Origin: Rhizobacter sp. SG703
GTDB taxonomy: Bacteria; Pseudomonadota; Gammaproteobacteria; Burkholderiales; Burkholderiaceae_C
Length of the DNA stretch: 64,000 nucleotides
Direction: 5' to 3'
Assembly (NCBI RefSeq): GCF_012275445.1
Contig: NZ_JAAZQK010000016.1
Coordinates: forward strand, 1-64,000
Shown: positions 31,629 through 39,348 of the stretch, piece after piece
Layout of the letters: every line of letters starts with the position of its first letter
Position numbering within the stretch: the stretch's first letter is position 1
Made by a program: the position numbers and the translations under genes
The notes under the pieces: model-generated
Told to the model about the DNA's origin: nothing
Seen by the model: only the letters and a program-made list of their open reading frames with translations
Database searches by the model: none

Positions 31629-33800
31629 TCAGCGGGCCCACTCGCGGTTGTCCAACACCTGCGCAATGCGCAGGGCCGCCCGCGCGGCACCGTCGGTCTC
31701 CACCGGCCGGTAGCGCACGGGTTCGTGCATCGCGGCCAGCGCGCGCGCGGCCAGCCGATCGGGGTCGAGCGTCGCCGCGTAGTCCATCGAGCGGTCGGCG
31801 GCGTAGTTGGCCAGGCGCTGGCGAACGTGCACGCATTGCTCGAAGTGGCGCTGCAGCGGAAAGCTCAGGAAAGGCCGGCGCGTGGCCACCAGCTCCATCG
31901 TCGTCGACAGCCCGCCTTGCACCAGCGCGAGGTCGCAGCAGGCCAGGTGCTCGTACAGGTTGTGCACATAGGGCCGCACGTCGAGCCCCGGTTGCGGCTC
32001 GAACGCAGCGGTCGACAGGCGCGGGCCGGTGACCAGGACCAGCCGCAGCTCGGGCAGCTCGCGCTTCATGCGCGGAAAGGCCGCCGCGATGCGCTGCAGC
32101 AAGTGCTCGCCGGTGGCGGTGCCGCCCACCGCGGCGATCGCGATCTTCTCGTCGCTGCGGTAGCCGTGCTGCGCGCGCAGGCGCTCGGTGTCGGCCAGCG
32201 TGCGCGGATCGAAGGGCAGGCAGTAGCCGCAGTAGCAGAAGTTGCGATCGGTCCATTCGCGGATGACCGGCAGGCCGGGGCCGAAGGTCCGTTCGCTGAC
32301 GTCGTCGCGGTTGCCGACGAAGATCGCGGCGTCGCGCAGGTAGGGGTAGCGCGCGACGTGCTCGATGTCGTCGGCATTGCGGTCGGCGCACAGCGCGGCC
32401 TCGCGTTCGTTGCCCGGCTCCATCGGCAGGCAGCCGACGAAGTCGGTCAGGAAGACATAGGGCTGGCGCTTCAGCTCCGGGTTCTCGTGGTAGTGGTAGT
32501 CGACATCCCAGGCCTCGTCGCCGATCACGATGTCGTAGTGCTCGGCCTCCATCAGGTCGACGAAGGTCATGAAGTTGTGGCTCATGATCTCGTCCATCGT
32601 GCGCAGCGCGAAGAAGGCCGACAGGTCGTGTTCGCCGGCCACCTGCTCGAAGTGGCGGCTCTCGTTGGCCAGCCGCTGCGTGATCGGGTGAAGGCGCTCG
32701 CCTTCGCGCTGCAGGTAGCGGGCGGCCGGGTCGACGGTGAACCAGTCGATCGCCAGGTCGGGTTGCAGCTTGCGCAGCTCGCGCGCGATCGCCAGGTCGC
32801 GCTGCACATGGCCGAGGCCGATGGCGCTGGTGATGAACAACGCGCGGCGCGGGCGCGCCATCGCGCGCACCCAGGTGCGCTGGCGCGCCGGCCCGGCGAC
32901 GAACTCGCGCAGCGTGCGGTTGAAGAGCGCCGCGTCGCGCACCGCGGTGACGTGCCCGCCGCCGGCCACCGTCAGCAGCTTCGCGCCCGGCACCAGCGCG
33001 TGGATCTCCTGGCCCTTGGCATGCGGAACGCGCCGGTCGTCGTCGCCATGGAACACCAGCGTCGGGCACGTGACGCGGCGCGCCAGCTCGCGCACGTCGT
33101 TGCCGACCCAGGCGTTGCGGCACGCACCGAGCCACTCGGCACTGGTGGCCCAGCCGAAGCGCACACCGTCTTCGTACGGCTTCGTCGAATGCGGCTCGCT
33201 GAAGATGGTGGCCATGAACCAGTCGAGGTAGCCGGGCCAGTCGCCGCGCAGCAGCTCGCCTTCCATCTTCAGCCGCTCGGCGAGCTTCTCGTCGCTGGGC
33301 AGCGAATCGGCAAAACCGCCGGCGGTGACGACGTGCGTCACGCGCTGCGGCTGTTCGGCGGCCAGCCGCAGCACCGTCATCGCCGCGGCCGAGATGCCGA
33401 CCAGCGCGCTGCGCTCGACGCCGACGGCATCGAGCACCGCCACGAAATCGTCGTAGAAGTGATCGAAGCTGTAGGCCGCCGGGTCGGTCGGCCGGTCGGA
33501 GCGGCCGTTGCCGCGGCCGTCGGTGGTGACCACGCGGAAGTGCCGCGACAGGTAGGGCACGGTGCCCTTCAGCATCTGGCTGTGCACCACCTGGAACGAC
33601 GGCGCAAAGGCGATCCACGGACCGGCGTCGCCCCACACCGCGTACCAGATCTTCACGCCGTCGCGGTCGACGAAGCCCTGCTGCGCCGGCTGCACCGTTT
33701 CGTACGGCGAAGCCTCGGCGCCCGGCACCGCTCCCGGCGCTGGCAACGGGCCGGCGATGCGCTCGAAGCGCTCGGGCAGCGGACGCGTCGGCGCGGTCAT
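31629..33800 (-). CDS. Alpha/beta-hydrolase - glycosyltransferase fusion
   Basis: 723 aa from ATG 33800, which overlaps the TetR stop by 4 nt (ATGA). Residues ~1-300 are an alpha/beta hydrolase: VVTTDGRGNGRSDRP, the nucleophile elbow LVGISAAAM, HGDDDRRVPH and GGGHVTAV. Residues ~320-723 are a GT-B-type glycosyltransferase: LFITSAIGLGHVQRDLAIAR at the start and ALVQGGLSTTMELVATRRPF for sugar-nucleotide binding. Each half is near full domain length, so this is a real two-enzyme polypeptide. It may couple glycosylation with ester hydrolysis of a lipid or antibiotic-like compound. Substrates are unknown. Confidence 0.82.
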   Translation of the reverse strand: MTAPTRPLPERFERIAGPLPAPGAVPGAEASPYETVQPAQQGFVDRDGVKIWYAVWGDAGPWIAFAPSFQVVHSQMLKGTVPYLSRHFRVVTTDGRGNGRSDRPTDPAAYSFDHFYDDFVAVLDAVGVERSALVGISAAAMTVLRLAAEQPQRVTHVVTAGGFADSLPSDEKLAERLKMEGELLRGDWPGYLDWFMATIFSEPHSTKPYEDGVRFGWATSAEWLGACRNAWVGNDVRELARRVTCPTLVFHGDDDRRVPHAKGQEIHALVPGAKLLTVAGGGHVTAVRDAALFNRTLREFVAGPARQRTWVRAMARPRRALFITSAIGLGHVQRDLAIARELRKLQPDLAIDWFTVDPAARYLQREGERLHPITQRLANESRHFEQVAGEHDLSAFFALRTMDEIMSHNFMTFVDLMEAEHYDIVIGDEAWDVDYHYHENPELKRQPYVFLTDFVGCLPMEPGNEREAALCADRNADDIEHVARYPYLRDAAIFVGNRDDVSERTFGPGLPVIREWTDRNFCYCGYCLPFDPRTLADTERLRAQHGYRSDEKIAIAAVGGTATGEHLLQRIAAAFPRMKRELPELRLVLVTGPRLSTAAFEPQPGLDVRPYVHNLYEHLACCDLALVQGGLSTTMELVATRRPFLSFPLQRHFEQCVHVRQRLANYAADRSMDYAATLDPDRLAARALAAMHEPVRYRPVETDGAARAALRIAQVLDNREWAR

Positions 33801-34498
33801 GCGCGCCTCCGCGGGCGGCGTGCGGTCACGCTTCGTTCGGCGAGCTTGTCGTCCAGCGATTGCAGCAGCCACTGCACGGCCTCCAGCGCCGCGTGGTGCG
33901 CCAGCGATTCTTCCTTCACGCCGAGCAGGTCGGCGAACTCCATGCCCAGCCAGAACTCCGAGATCCAGCAGGCCACCACCTCGGCGGTGAACGGCGGCGG
34001 CAGCTTCGCGCCGGTGGCTTCGTACGCCACCAGTGCCTCGCGCACGCCGCCGAGCACCAGCTGTTTCCACGCCAGCAGCCGCGGCACGAACTTCTCGCGC
34101 AACCCGGCGTTGGACAGGCTGGCCGCCCACAGCTCGGCCTGCAGGCGCACGAAGCCCGAGGCCAGGTCGTCCTGGTAGAAGCGCCGCGCGCTGGCCCACT
34201 TCTGCGCGAACCCCTCGCTGCCCTGGTACATCGTCGCCTGGCGCGACAGCAGCCGCTGGTTCACCGCGTCGAGCACCTCGATCACCAGCTGGTCCTTGCT
34301 GCGGAAGTGGTAGTTGATCAGCGCGTGGTTGACGCCGGCGTCCTTCGCGATCTCGCGCACGCTGAGCGCCGCATAGCCCTCGGCCACCAGGCGCCGGAAG
34401 GTCGCGTCCAGGATGCGGTCGCGGGTCTGGCTCGCGTCGCCGTCATGCAGGCTCACGTCGGCCGGCGAGGGCCTGCGAACGGCCGGAGTCGAGGGCAT
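33797..34498 (-). CDS. TetR-family transcriptional regulator
   Basis: 233 aa. N-terminal HTH: TRDRILDATFRRLVAEGYAA, LSVREIAKDAGVNHALINYH, FRSKDQLV. The C-terminal ligand domain is typical and divergent. It is the first gene of an operon in which its stop overlaps the hydrolase-glycosyltransferase start, so it probably represses that operon and itself through the dyad just upstream of its ATG. The ligand is unknown. Confidence 0.88.
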   Translation of the reverse strand: MPSTPAVRRPSPADVSLHDGDASQTRDRILDATFRRLVAEGYAALSVREIAKDAGVNHALINYHFRSKDQLVIEVLDAVNQRLLSRQATMYQGSEGFAQKWASARRFYQDDLASGFVRLQAELWAASLSNAGLREKFVPRLLAWKQLVLGGVREALVAYEATGAKLPPPFTAEVVACWISEFWLGMEFADLLGVKEESLAHHAALEAVQWLLQSLDDKLAERSVTARRPRRRA

Positions 34499-34513
34499 GG
34501 TCCACCAAGTGGT

Positions 34514-34529
34514 TTAAACAGTCGTTCAA
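34514..34529. promoter_or_regulatory. TetR-type operator candidate
   Basis: TTAAAC-AGTC-GTTCAA, an imperfect inverted repeat with a 4-nt spacer, 16 nt upstream of the TetR start. The half-sites and spacing resemble operators of FadR/AcrR-like TetR proteins. It is the only AT-rich stretch in the gap between the TetR gene and the histidine kinase gene. Confidence 0.5.
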
Positions 34530-34598
34530 CTCTAGGCGGGACATCGCCGATGTCAAGCGCCCGTCAGGCGTCAAACAGGGGGGTGGAAAGGGACCGGC

Positions 34599-35963
34599 TC
34601 AAGCCTGCGCCGACATGTCGCAGCGGACCTCGAAGCCCGGCGACAGCCGATGGGCCGTCAGCCGCCAGCCGTGCGCGGTGGCAATCTCGGTGCAGATGGC
34701 CAGGCCCAGGCCCGCGCCCTGTTCGCGCCGCTGCGGCCCGCGCCAGAAGCGCTCGAAGATGCGCGGCAGGTCCTGCTCGGCCACGCCCTGGCCCTGGTCG
34801 GAGATCGCGAAGCCGGTGGGCGAGACCCGCAGTTTCACGACGCCGTCCGGCGGGCTGTGCTGGATCGCGTTCTCCAGCAGGTTCTTCAGCAGCGTGAACA
34901 GCGCGCCCCGGTCGGCTTGCCAGTGCGGCAGCGCCTGGCCCAGCTGCAGCCCGAGCGTCACGCCGTGCCGGGCGGCGACCCGCTCCATGAAGTCGAACAC
35001 CTCGCGGATCGACGGCTTCGGGTCGACGGTGTCGACGCGGTAGTTGTGCGGTTCGCTGGCCTCGGCCAGCAGCAGCAACTGCTGGACCTGGCGGGCGACG
35101 CGGTCGACGTCGTCGAGCACGCGGTCGCGCCAGCGGCCTTCGTCGGCCAGCTCGACCTGCGCGCGGATCAGCGCCAGCGGCGTCTTCAGCTCATGCGCCG
35201 CGTTCGACAGGAACGCCTGCTGCGTCGTGAATCCGCTCTGCAAGCGGTCCAGCGCCTGGTTGAACGCGTCGACCAGCGGCCGCAGCTCCCACGGTTGCTC
35301 GGCAACAGGCAGCCGGGCGCCCAGCGTCCGGGGCGCGATCCGGCGCGCTGCATCGGAAGCCTGCCGGACCGGATTCAACGCCTGCTTCAACGCCAGGTGG
35401 ATGGTGGCCAGGAAGACCACCAGGAAGGTCGCGCACAGCGCCAGCGTGCCCTGCTTCAGCACATCGAAGCCGATCGATTCGCGCATGCGCAGGAACAGGC
35501 GATCGCTCACCGCGAACTGCAGGTACCACCGCCGGCCGTCGCGTTTGAACGGGATCGTCGCGGCATGCATCGCGACGCCTTGCCGATGGAACGTGAACGA
35601 GTTCCTGCGACCCGTGAACACCGTGTCGTCCGGTGCCAGCGTCTCGGCGCGCTCATCGTTGGCGAGGACCACCTTGCCGTCGGCGTCGGCGACGCGCAGC
35701 AGCACTTCGGTGCGCAGGCTCTCCAACAGCCAGGGCTCGACCTCTGCCGGGTCCAGGCGCACCGGGCGGCCTTGCGCATCGAACTGCAGGTGCTCGACCA
35801 GCTCAGCGGCGTTGTCCTCGATCTCGTCGCGCAGCGTCCACCGGGTGAACGGCTCCCACAGCAGCATTGCGGCGCCGCCCACCAGCACGGCGCTCGCCAC
35901 CATGCTCGCCGCCAGCACCGCGAGGACGCGGTTGCGCAGGCTATTCGGCCATCGAAGCATCAT
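34599..35963 (-). CDS. Membrane sensor histidine kinase
   Basis: 454 aa from the ATG at 35963 (a second ATG follows directly at 35960). It overlaps the end of the upstream response-regulator gene by 23 nt, a common two-component arrangement. Two membrane helices (~10-30 and ~165-185) flank a periplasmic sensor region. A HAMP-like segment, the H-box FLSNAAHELKTPLALIRAQV and the ATPase boxes NLLENAIQHS, ISDQGQGVAE and GAGLGLAICTEIA follow. It is the QseC/TctE-like class. The signal is not readable from sequence. Confidence 0.88.
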   Translation of the reverse strand: MMLRWPNSLRNRVLAVLAASMVASAVLVGGAAMLLWEPFTRWTLRDEIEDNAAELVEHLQFDAQGRPVRLDPAEVEPWLLESLRTEVLLRVADADGKVVLANDERAETLAPDDTVFTGRRNSFTFHRQGVAMHAATIPFKRDGRRWYLQFAVSDRLFLRMRESIGFDVLKQGTLALCATFLVVFLATIHLALKQALNPVRQASDAARRIAPRTLGARLPVAEQPWELRPLVDAFNQALDRLQSGFTTQQAFLSNAAHELKTPLALIRAQVELADEGRWRDRVLDDVDRVARQVQQLLLLAEASEPHNYRVDTVDPKPSIREVFDFMERVAARHGVTLGLQLGQALPHWQADRGALFTLLKNLLENAIQHSPPDGVVKLRVSPTGFAISDQGQGVAEQDLPRIFERFWRGPQRREQGAGLGLAICTEIATAHGWRLTAHRLSPGFEVRCDMSAQA

Positions 35964-36627
35964 GGAGGGCATATCCGAGGGTCCTGACATTGACGATCCG
36001 CAGCTCCGACTGGAGTGCGGCCAATTTCTTGCGCAGGCGGTGCAGCGCCACGTCGAGGGCATTCGGCGTGACCGCCTCGGCCATGCCCCAGGCGGCCGCC
36101 TCGAGTGCCGAGCGCCGCACCGTCCGCCCCTTGTGCTGAACCAGCGTCAGCACGATCTGCAGTTCCGCCGGCGCAAGCAGCACGGTCGAATCCCCGCGCA
36201 GCAGCAGGCTCTCCTCCACCACGACCTCCAGGTCGCCATGGGCGGCACGCAAGGGTCGAACCGCCGGCGGCCGGCGCATCAGCGCCCGCACGCGCGCGAC
36301 CAGTTCTTCCATCGGGAACGGTTTGGTGAGGTAGTCGTCGGCGCCCGACTCCAGGCCGTCGACCCGGTCATGCAGCGCGTCGCGGGCGGTGAGCATCAGG
36401 CACGGCGTGCCCTGGCCGGCCGAACGCAGCCGCTTCACCAGCGTCAGGCCGTCTCCATCCGGCAACCCGCGGTCGATGACCATCGCCGCATAGCCGAACT
36501 GGCGGTGCGCGACCCAGGCCGCCTGGACCTCGTGGAACACGTCCGCCTGGATGCCGGCCTTCTGCAGCGCGTCCTGAATGAGTTCGGCGAGACGGTCGTT
36601 GTCTTCGACCAGGGCGATTCGGTTCAT
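35941..36627 (-). CDS. OmpR-family response regulator
   Basis: 228 aa. The receiver has ALVEDNDRLAELI, MVIDRGLPDGDG, LTARD and YLTKPFPMEEL. The C-terminal winged helix has LLLRGDSTVLLAPAELQIVL, GMAEAVTPNALDVALHRLRK and VRTLGYALH. It pairs with the overlapping histidine kinase gene downstream. The phospho-acceptor Asp sits in VIDRGLPDG. It is divergent from the ECF sigma factor gene across 144 nt; targets are unknown. Confidence 0.92.
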   Translation of the reverse strand: MNRIALVEDNDRLAELIQDALQKAGIQADVFHEVQAAWVAHRQFGYAAMVIDRGLPDGDGLTLVKRLRSAGQGTPCLMLTARDALHDRVDGLESGADDYLTKPFPMEELVARVRALMRRPPAVRPLRAAHGDLEVVVEESLLLRGDSTVLLAPAELQIVLTLVQHKGRTVRRSALEAAAWGMAEAVTPNALDVALHRLRKKLAALQSELRIVNVRTLGYALHDASMAE

Positions 36628-36737
36628 GCCTGCATGGTCGAAGCGTTGGACTTACCTGCTCCTTACCGCCGCGCCCCGTGCAGGCGGTTTGCCGGTGGAC
36701 GACATGGCGTGGCCTTGCACCGCTCGTCGGCCTGCGA

Positions 36738-36765
36738 TGATCCGTTCCGGGCGGTGCTGCGTAGA
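36738..36765 (+). promoter_or_regulatory. RpoE/ECF11-type promoter candidate
   Basis: TGATCC (36738-36743), an 18-nt spacer, then TAGA (36762-36765). This matches the TGATCC-N18-TA layout known for the Rhodobacter RpoE-ChrR sigma factor and lies immediately before the sigma gene, consistent with autoregulation. A start point ~7 nt after the -10 would fall almost on the ATG at 36772. Confidence 0.6.
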
Positions 36766-36771
36766 ACCCGC

Positions 36772-37434
36772 ATGGCCGCCCCTCCCTCCTTCCACCTCAT
36801 GCCTGCGCGCACTGCGTCGTCGGGCAGCAGCCGAGCGCCTTCCTTGACCCTCGTTCCCAGCAATCCGGAGCAGGCCCGCGACGATGACTGGGGCTCGGTG
36901 CTGACCGACGTCGCGACCCGGCAGGATCGCGCTGCGTTTGCGCGGCTGTTCGCCCACTTCGCGCCCCGGGTGAAGCGCTACCTGATGCAATGCGGCAGCC
37001 CGGACGTGCTGGCCGAGGAATTGACCCAGGACGCCATGGCGGCGGTGTGGCGCAAGGCGACGCTGTTCGATCCCGGCCGGGCCGCGGCGTCGACCTGGAT
37101 TTTCGCCATTGCGCGGAACCTGCGCGTGGATGCACTGCGCCGTCGGCAGGGCCTGGAGAGCCGCGCCGACGACGACGTAGGCGCCTTCGACTTCGACCAG
37201 CTGGAATCGGACCAACCATCGCCCGAGGACCACCTGGAGACCCAACGGCTGAATCAGCGACTGCACGGCGCGCTGGCCCGGTTGCCACCGGAGCAGCTGC
37301 AGGTGCTGCGGCTCTCCTACTTCGACGACGAGCCGCACGTTCGCATCGCCGCTGAACTGGGCATCCCGCTCGGCACGGCCAAGTCGCGGGTGCGTCTGGC
37401 GGTCGCGCAGTTGCGCCGCCTGCTGGAACGATGA
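36772..37434 (+). CDS. ECF sigma factor, RpoE (ECF11) type
   Basis: 220 aa from ATG 36772. Region 2 (DRAAFARLFAHFAPRVKRYL, EELTQDAMAAVWRKA, STWIFAIARNLRVDALRR) and region 4 (LPPEQLQVLRLSYFDDE, GIPLGTAKSRVRLAVAQLRR) are both present. The next gene, overlapping by 4 nt, encodes a ChrR-type zinc anti-sigma, so this is the RpoE-ChrR pair that answers singlet oxygen and related oxidants. If the promoter at 36738-36765 is real, the transcript starts at about the ATG, so either the mRNA is leaderless or translation begins at the in-frame ATG 36799. Confidence 0.9.
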   Translation: MAAPPSFHLMPARTASSGSSRAPSLTLVPSNPEQARDDDWGSVLTDVATRQDRAAFARLFAHFAPRVKRYLMQCGSPDVLAEELTQDAMAAVWRKATLFDPGRAAASTWIFAIARNLRVDALRRRQGLESRADDDVGAFDFDQLESDQPSPEDHLETQRLNQRLHGALARLPPEQLQVLRLSYFDDEPHVRIAAELGIPLGTAKSRVRLAVAQLRRLLER

Positions 37435-38093
37435 CGATGGACATACGACACCACCCCGACGACGAGATGCTGCTGGCCCAGGCCACGGGACGCAACGACG
37501 TCGGCACGCGACTGGTGCTGGCGAGCCATCTCGAGCTGTGCGGCCATTGCCGCGAGCGGCTGCGCGTGCTGGAGGCCGTCGGCGGCGCGATGCTGGGCGA
37601 GCTCGATCCCGCCACGGTCGCCGAGGACGCGCTCGAACGCACATGGGCGCGCATCGCCCGGCAGGATGCCGCGACCCCGCGGCGCATCGATGCCAGCGCT
37701 CCTCCACCGCTTCCGCAGGGAGCGACCTGGCCGCGTGCGCTCGCGCATTGCCGCGCCACCCCGTGGCGCTGGATCGGCCCGGGATTGCGCTGGAGCCGCA
37801 TCAGCGTGCCGCAGGCCAGCGAAGCCAATCTCTTTCTGCTGCGCGTCGCCCCCGGCAAATACCTGCCGCGGCACACCCACACCGGGCGCGAGCTGACGCA
37901 GATCCTGTGCGGTCGCTTCCACGACGGGCGCGCGTTGTTCGGCCCGGGCGATTTCGACGCCGCGGACGCCGAGATCCATCACCAGCCCGTCGTGCAGGAG
38001 GGCAGCGAATGCATCTGCCTCGCCTCGGTGGATGGCAAGCTGCAGTTTGACACCGTCATCGCGCGGTTCTTCGGGGGCCTGGTCGGCATGTGA
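37431..38093 (+). CDS. chrR: ChrR-family zinc anti-sigma factor with cupin domain
   Basis: 220 aa, start overlapping the sigma stop (ATGA). The N-terminal anti-sigma domain carries the HHPDDEMLLAQATG start and the zinc motif SHLELCGHCRERL. The C-terminal cupin has LPRHTHTGRELTQILCG and FDAADAEIHHQPVVQ, with His/Glu metal ligands. In Rhodobacter the N-terminal domain binds RpoE, and the cupin domain is needed for release by singlet oxygen. Its 3' end overlaps the convergent DUF2177 gene by 38 nt. Confidence 0.92.
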   Translation: MTMDIRHHPDDEMLLAQATGRNDVGTRLVLASHLELCGHCRERLRVLEAVGGAMLGELDPATVAEDALERTWARIARQDAATPRRIDASAPPPLPQGATWPRALAHCRATPWRWIGPGLRWSRISVPQASEANLFLLRVAPGKYLPRHTHTGRELTQILCGRFHDGRALFGPGDFDAADAEIHHQPVVQEGSECICLASVDGKLQFDTVIARFFGGLVGM

Positions 38094-38487
38094 TGCGTGC
38101 GGCAGCCCACGACGCCGCGCCACTGACGAACATGCCCCACGCCAGATCGGCGAGCGTGACGGCCCAAGGCCAGTCGCGCAGGGTTGCCTGATTGGTCAGG
38201 TCGTAGGTGGCGTACGCCAGCAGGCCCAGCAGCGCACCGCGGCGCAACGCGACGGCGGGTGAGCCGGACGCGAGCGCCGGCGCGACGGCGAAGTACACCA
38301 GTCCGCCGATGTAGATCGCATAGAACAGCACGGCAGCCAGCCAATCGACCTCGCGCGCGAGCAACGGCGCAAGGTTCGGGCGATAGAGACGCGGCGTCAT
38401 CGTGCCGATCCAGGCGGCGTCGAGCGCGAGGAAGCAGACGAGGGCCGCCAGGTAGGCGGCGGCGCAGGTGCGAGCGCGTGGGTTCAT
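38056..38487 (-). CDS. DUF2177 family membrane protein
   Basis: 143 aa with about four hydrophobic helices. It shows the DUF2177 features LALDAAWIGTM, AAVLFYAIYIGGLVYFAV, LLGLLAYATYDLTNQATL and WPWAVTLADLAWGMFVSGA. Its function is unknown, but the family is commonly found beside RpoE-ChrR pairs and responds to photo-oxidative stress. It overlaps the end of chrR on the opposite strand, and its start overlaps the stop of the preceding gene (ATGA). Confidence 0.82.
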   Translation of the reverse strand: MNPRARTCAAAYLAALVCFLALDAAWIGTMTPRLYRPNLAPLLAREVDWLAAVLFYAIYIGGLVYFAVAPALASGSPAVALRRGALLGLLAYATYDLTNQATLRDWPWAVTLADLAWGMFVSGAASWAAARITCRPGPRRTAR

Positions 38488-38747
38488 GGCGGGTCCTTCT
38501 CGGGCAGTGCAGGCGGCGCGACGGCGTAGCGATAAACGAGAATGCCGAGGACGCTCACGCGCAGCAGTGCACGGCTCTCGACCTCGCGGGACGAGGGCGT
38601 CCCGCGGACGATGAAGCGATGCGTGCCGATCGGCCTGCCGTCCAGCGTGGCGGCAAACGCCCAGCCGCCTGCATCCGGCTCGTCGCTTTGCGCCATCGCC
38701 AGTCCGCAGGCGAACAACAGCGGCAGCGCTCCGGCGGAAGAGTTCAT
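38484..38747 (-). CDS. Short exported protein, DUF6134-like N-terminal part
   Basis: 87 aa from the ATG at 38747. A signal peptide (SAGALPLLFACGLAMAQ) precedes WAFAATLDGRPIGTHRF and LLRVSVLGILVYRYAV. The LDGxPIGxHxF pattern is that of DUF6134 proteins, which are normally ~200 aa or more. Here the protein ends soon after YRY, so it is probably truncated or a short variant. It is translationally coupled to DUF2177 (4-nt overlap) and likely part of the ECF regulon. Confidence 0.6.
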   Translation of the reverse strand: MNSSAGALPLLFACGLAMAQSDEPDAGGWAFAATLDGRPIGTHRFIVRGTPSSREVESRALLRVSVLGILVYRYAVAPPALPEKDPP

Positions 38748-38776
38748 CGGTTCGCTTTTGAAGTGCTTGCGTCCCT

Positions 38777-38804
38777 GATACGCATTCCGTGGCGCCTTGG
38801 ATCG
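38777..38804 (-). promoter_or_regulatory. Second ECF11-type promoter candidate
   Basis: On the minus strand CGATCC (38804-38799), 18 nt, then TATC (38780-38777). It matches the TGATCC-N18-TA layout with one change in the -35 and lies ~30 nt upstream of the DUF6134-like start. It would place the DUF6134-DUF2177 operon under the neighbouring ECF sigma factor. Confidence 0.4.
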
Positions 38805-39071
38805 CGAGGAGTCGATCAACCGCATGCGCACATGGTGCTCTCGGGCCCGTGCCGCACCTCGCGCGCTGGCGCCGGCGCAGGTAAATCTCGTTCATTGTCC
38901 TCCCCGCAACAAGTTCGCCTGCCGCAAGGCAGGCGACGAGCGGAAAGCGGGGACCCTAGGTTGACAGGTTTCAGAACGAAGGGCCCCCATGGGCGCGGGA
39001 GGACATTATCCCAAGCAAGTGTGTCGCGGCAAGCAGGGCTTGCTCAACACTGCCGCTTGCAACGGGAATGA

Positions 39072-39245
39072 ACAGGGACTGCATGCCTGTTTGTCGATCT
39101 CGAGGGGGGCGTGACTGGCAAGGTTCGCTACAAGGGGCCGGCGAAGAACGAAGCGCAATTGTTCGCGCTGTACGGGCTGGCCAACATCGTCATCGCCAAG
39201 AGGCGATGGATGGCCCTCCACCGTCGTGGCACACGGATTGCCCAC
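39072..39245 (+). mobile_element. IS5-family transposase C-terminal remnant
   Basis: The frame after the stop at 39069-39071 reads TGKVRYKGPAKNEAQLFALY, then GLANIVIAKRRW. This is the conserved C-terminal end of IS5-group transposases (KVRYRGLAKN.AQL..LFALANL..A+R). The catalytic domain and inverted repeats are not seen. The frame stays open to 39362, running into the next gene's leader, but similarity stops around 39220. It is a dead fragment. Confidence 0.5.
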
Positions 39246-39348
39246 GATCCTTTGCCACAGCAACGAGAGGAGATCGCGATGGCGATGCATACCGCCCTGA
39301 GCCGTCGGGGTTTGATCGGCACGATACGTGAACACGGCGGAGGTTCCC

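Larger units (their letters stand above)
38748..39348. other. Gene-poor region with hairpin and transposase remnant
   Basis: About 600 nt without an intact gene. It holds the candidate ECF promoter, a perfect hairpin TCGCCTGCC-GCAA-GGCAGGCGA at 38915-38936 (9-bp stem, GNRA-type loop, no T-run), and an IS5-type transposase remnant from about 39072. This marks a scar where mobile DNA has come and gone. Confidence 0.5.

Noticed and set aside
30838-33636. A 932-codon minus-strand frame joining the methyltransferase to upstream sequence
   Set aside because: Upstream of 31596 it is out of frame with the hydrolase-glycosyltransferase gene and has Arg/Ala-rich noise. The methyltransferase has its own start at 31596.
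38915-38936. Perfect hairpin read as an intrinsic terminator
   Set aside because: There is no T-run on either side, and the next upstream gene on either strand is far away or starts here. It is kept only as a hairpin in the scar region.
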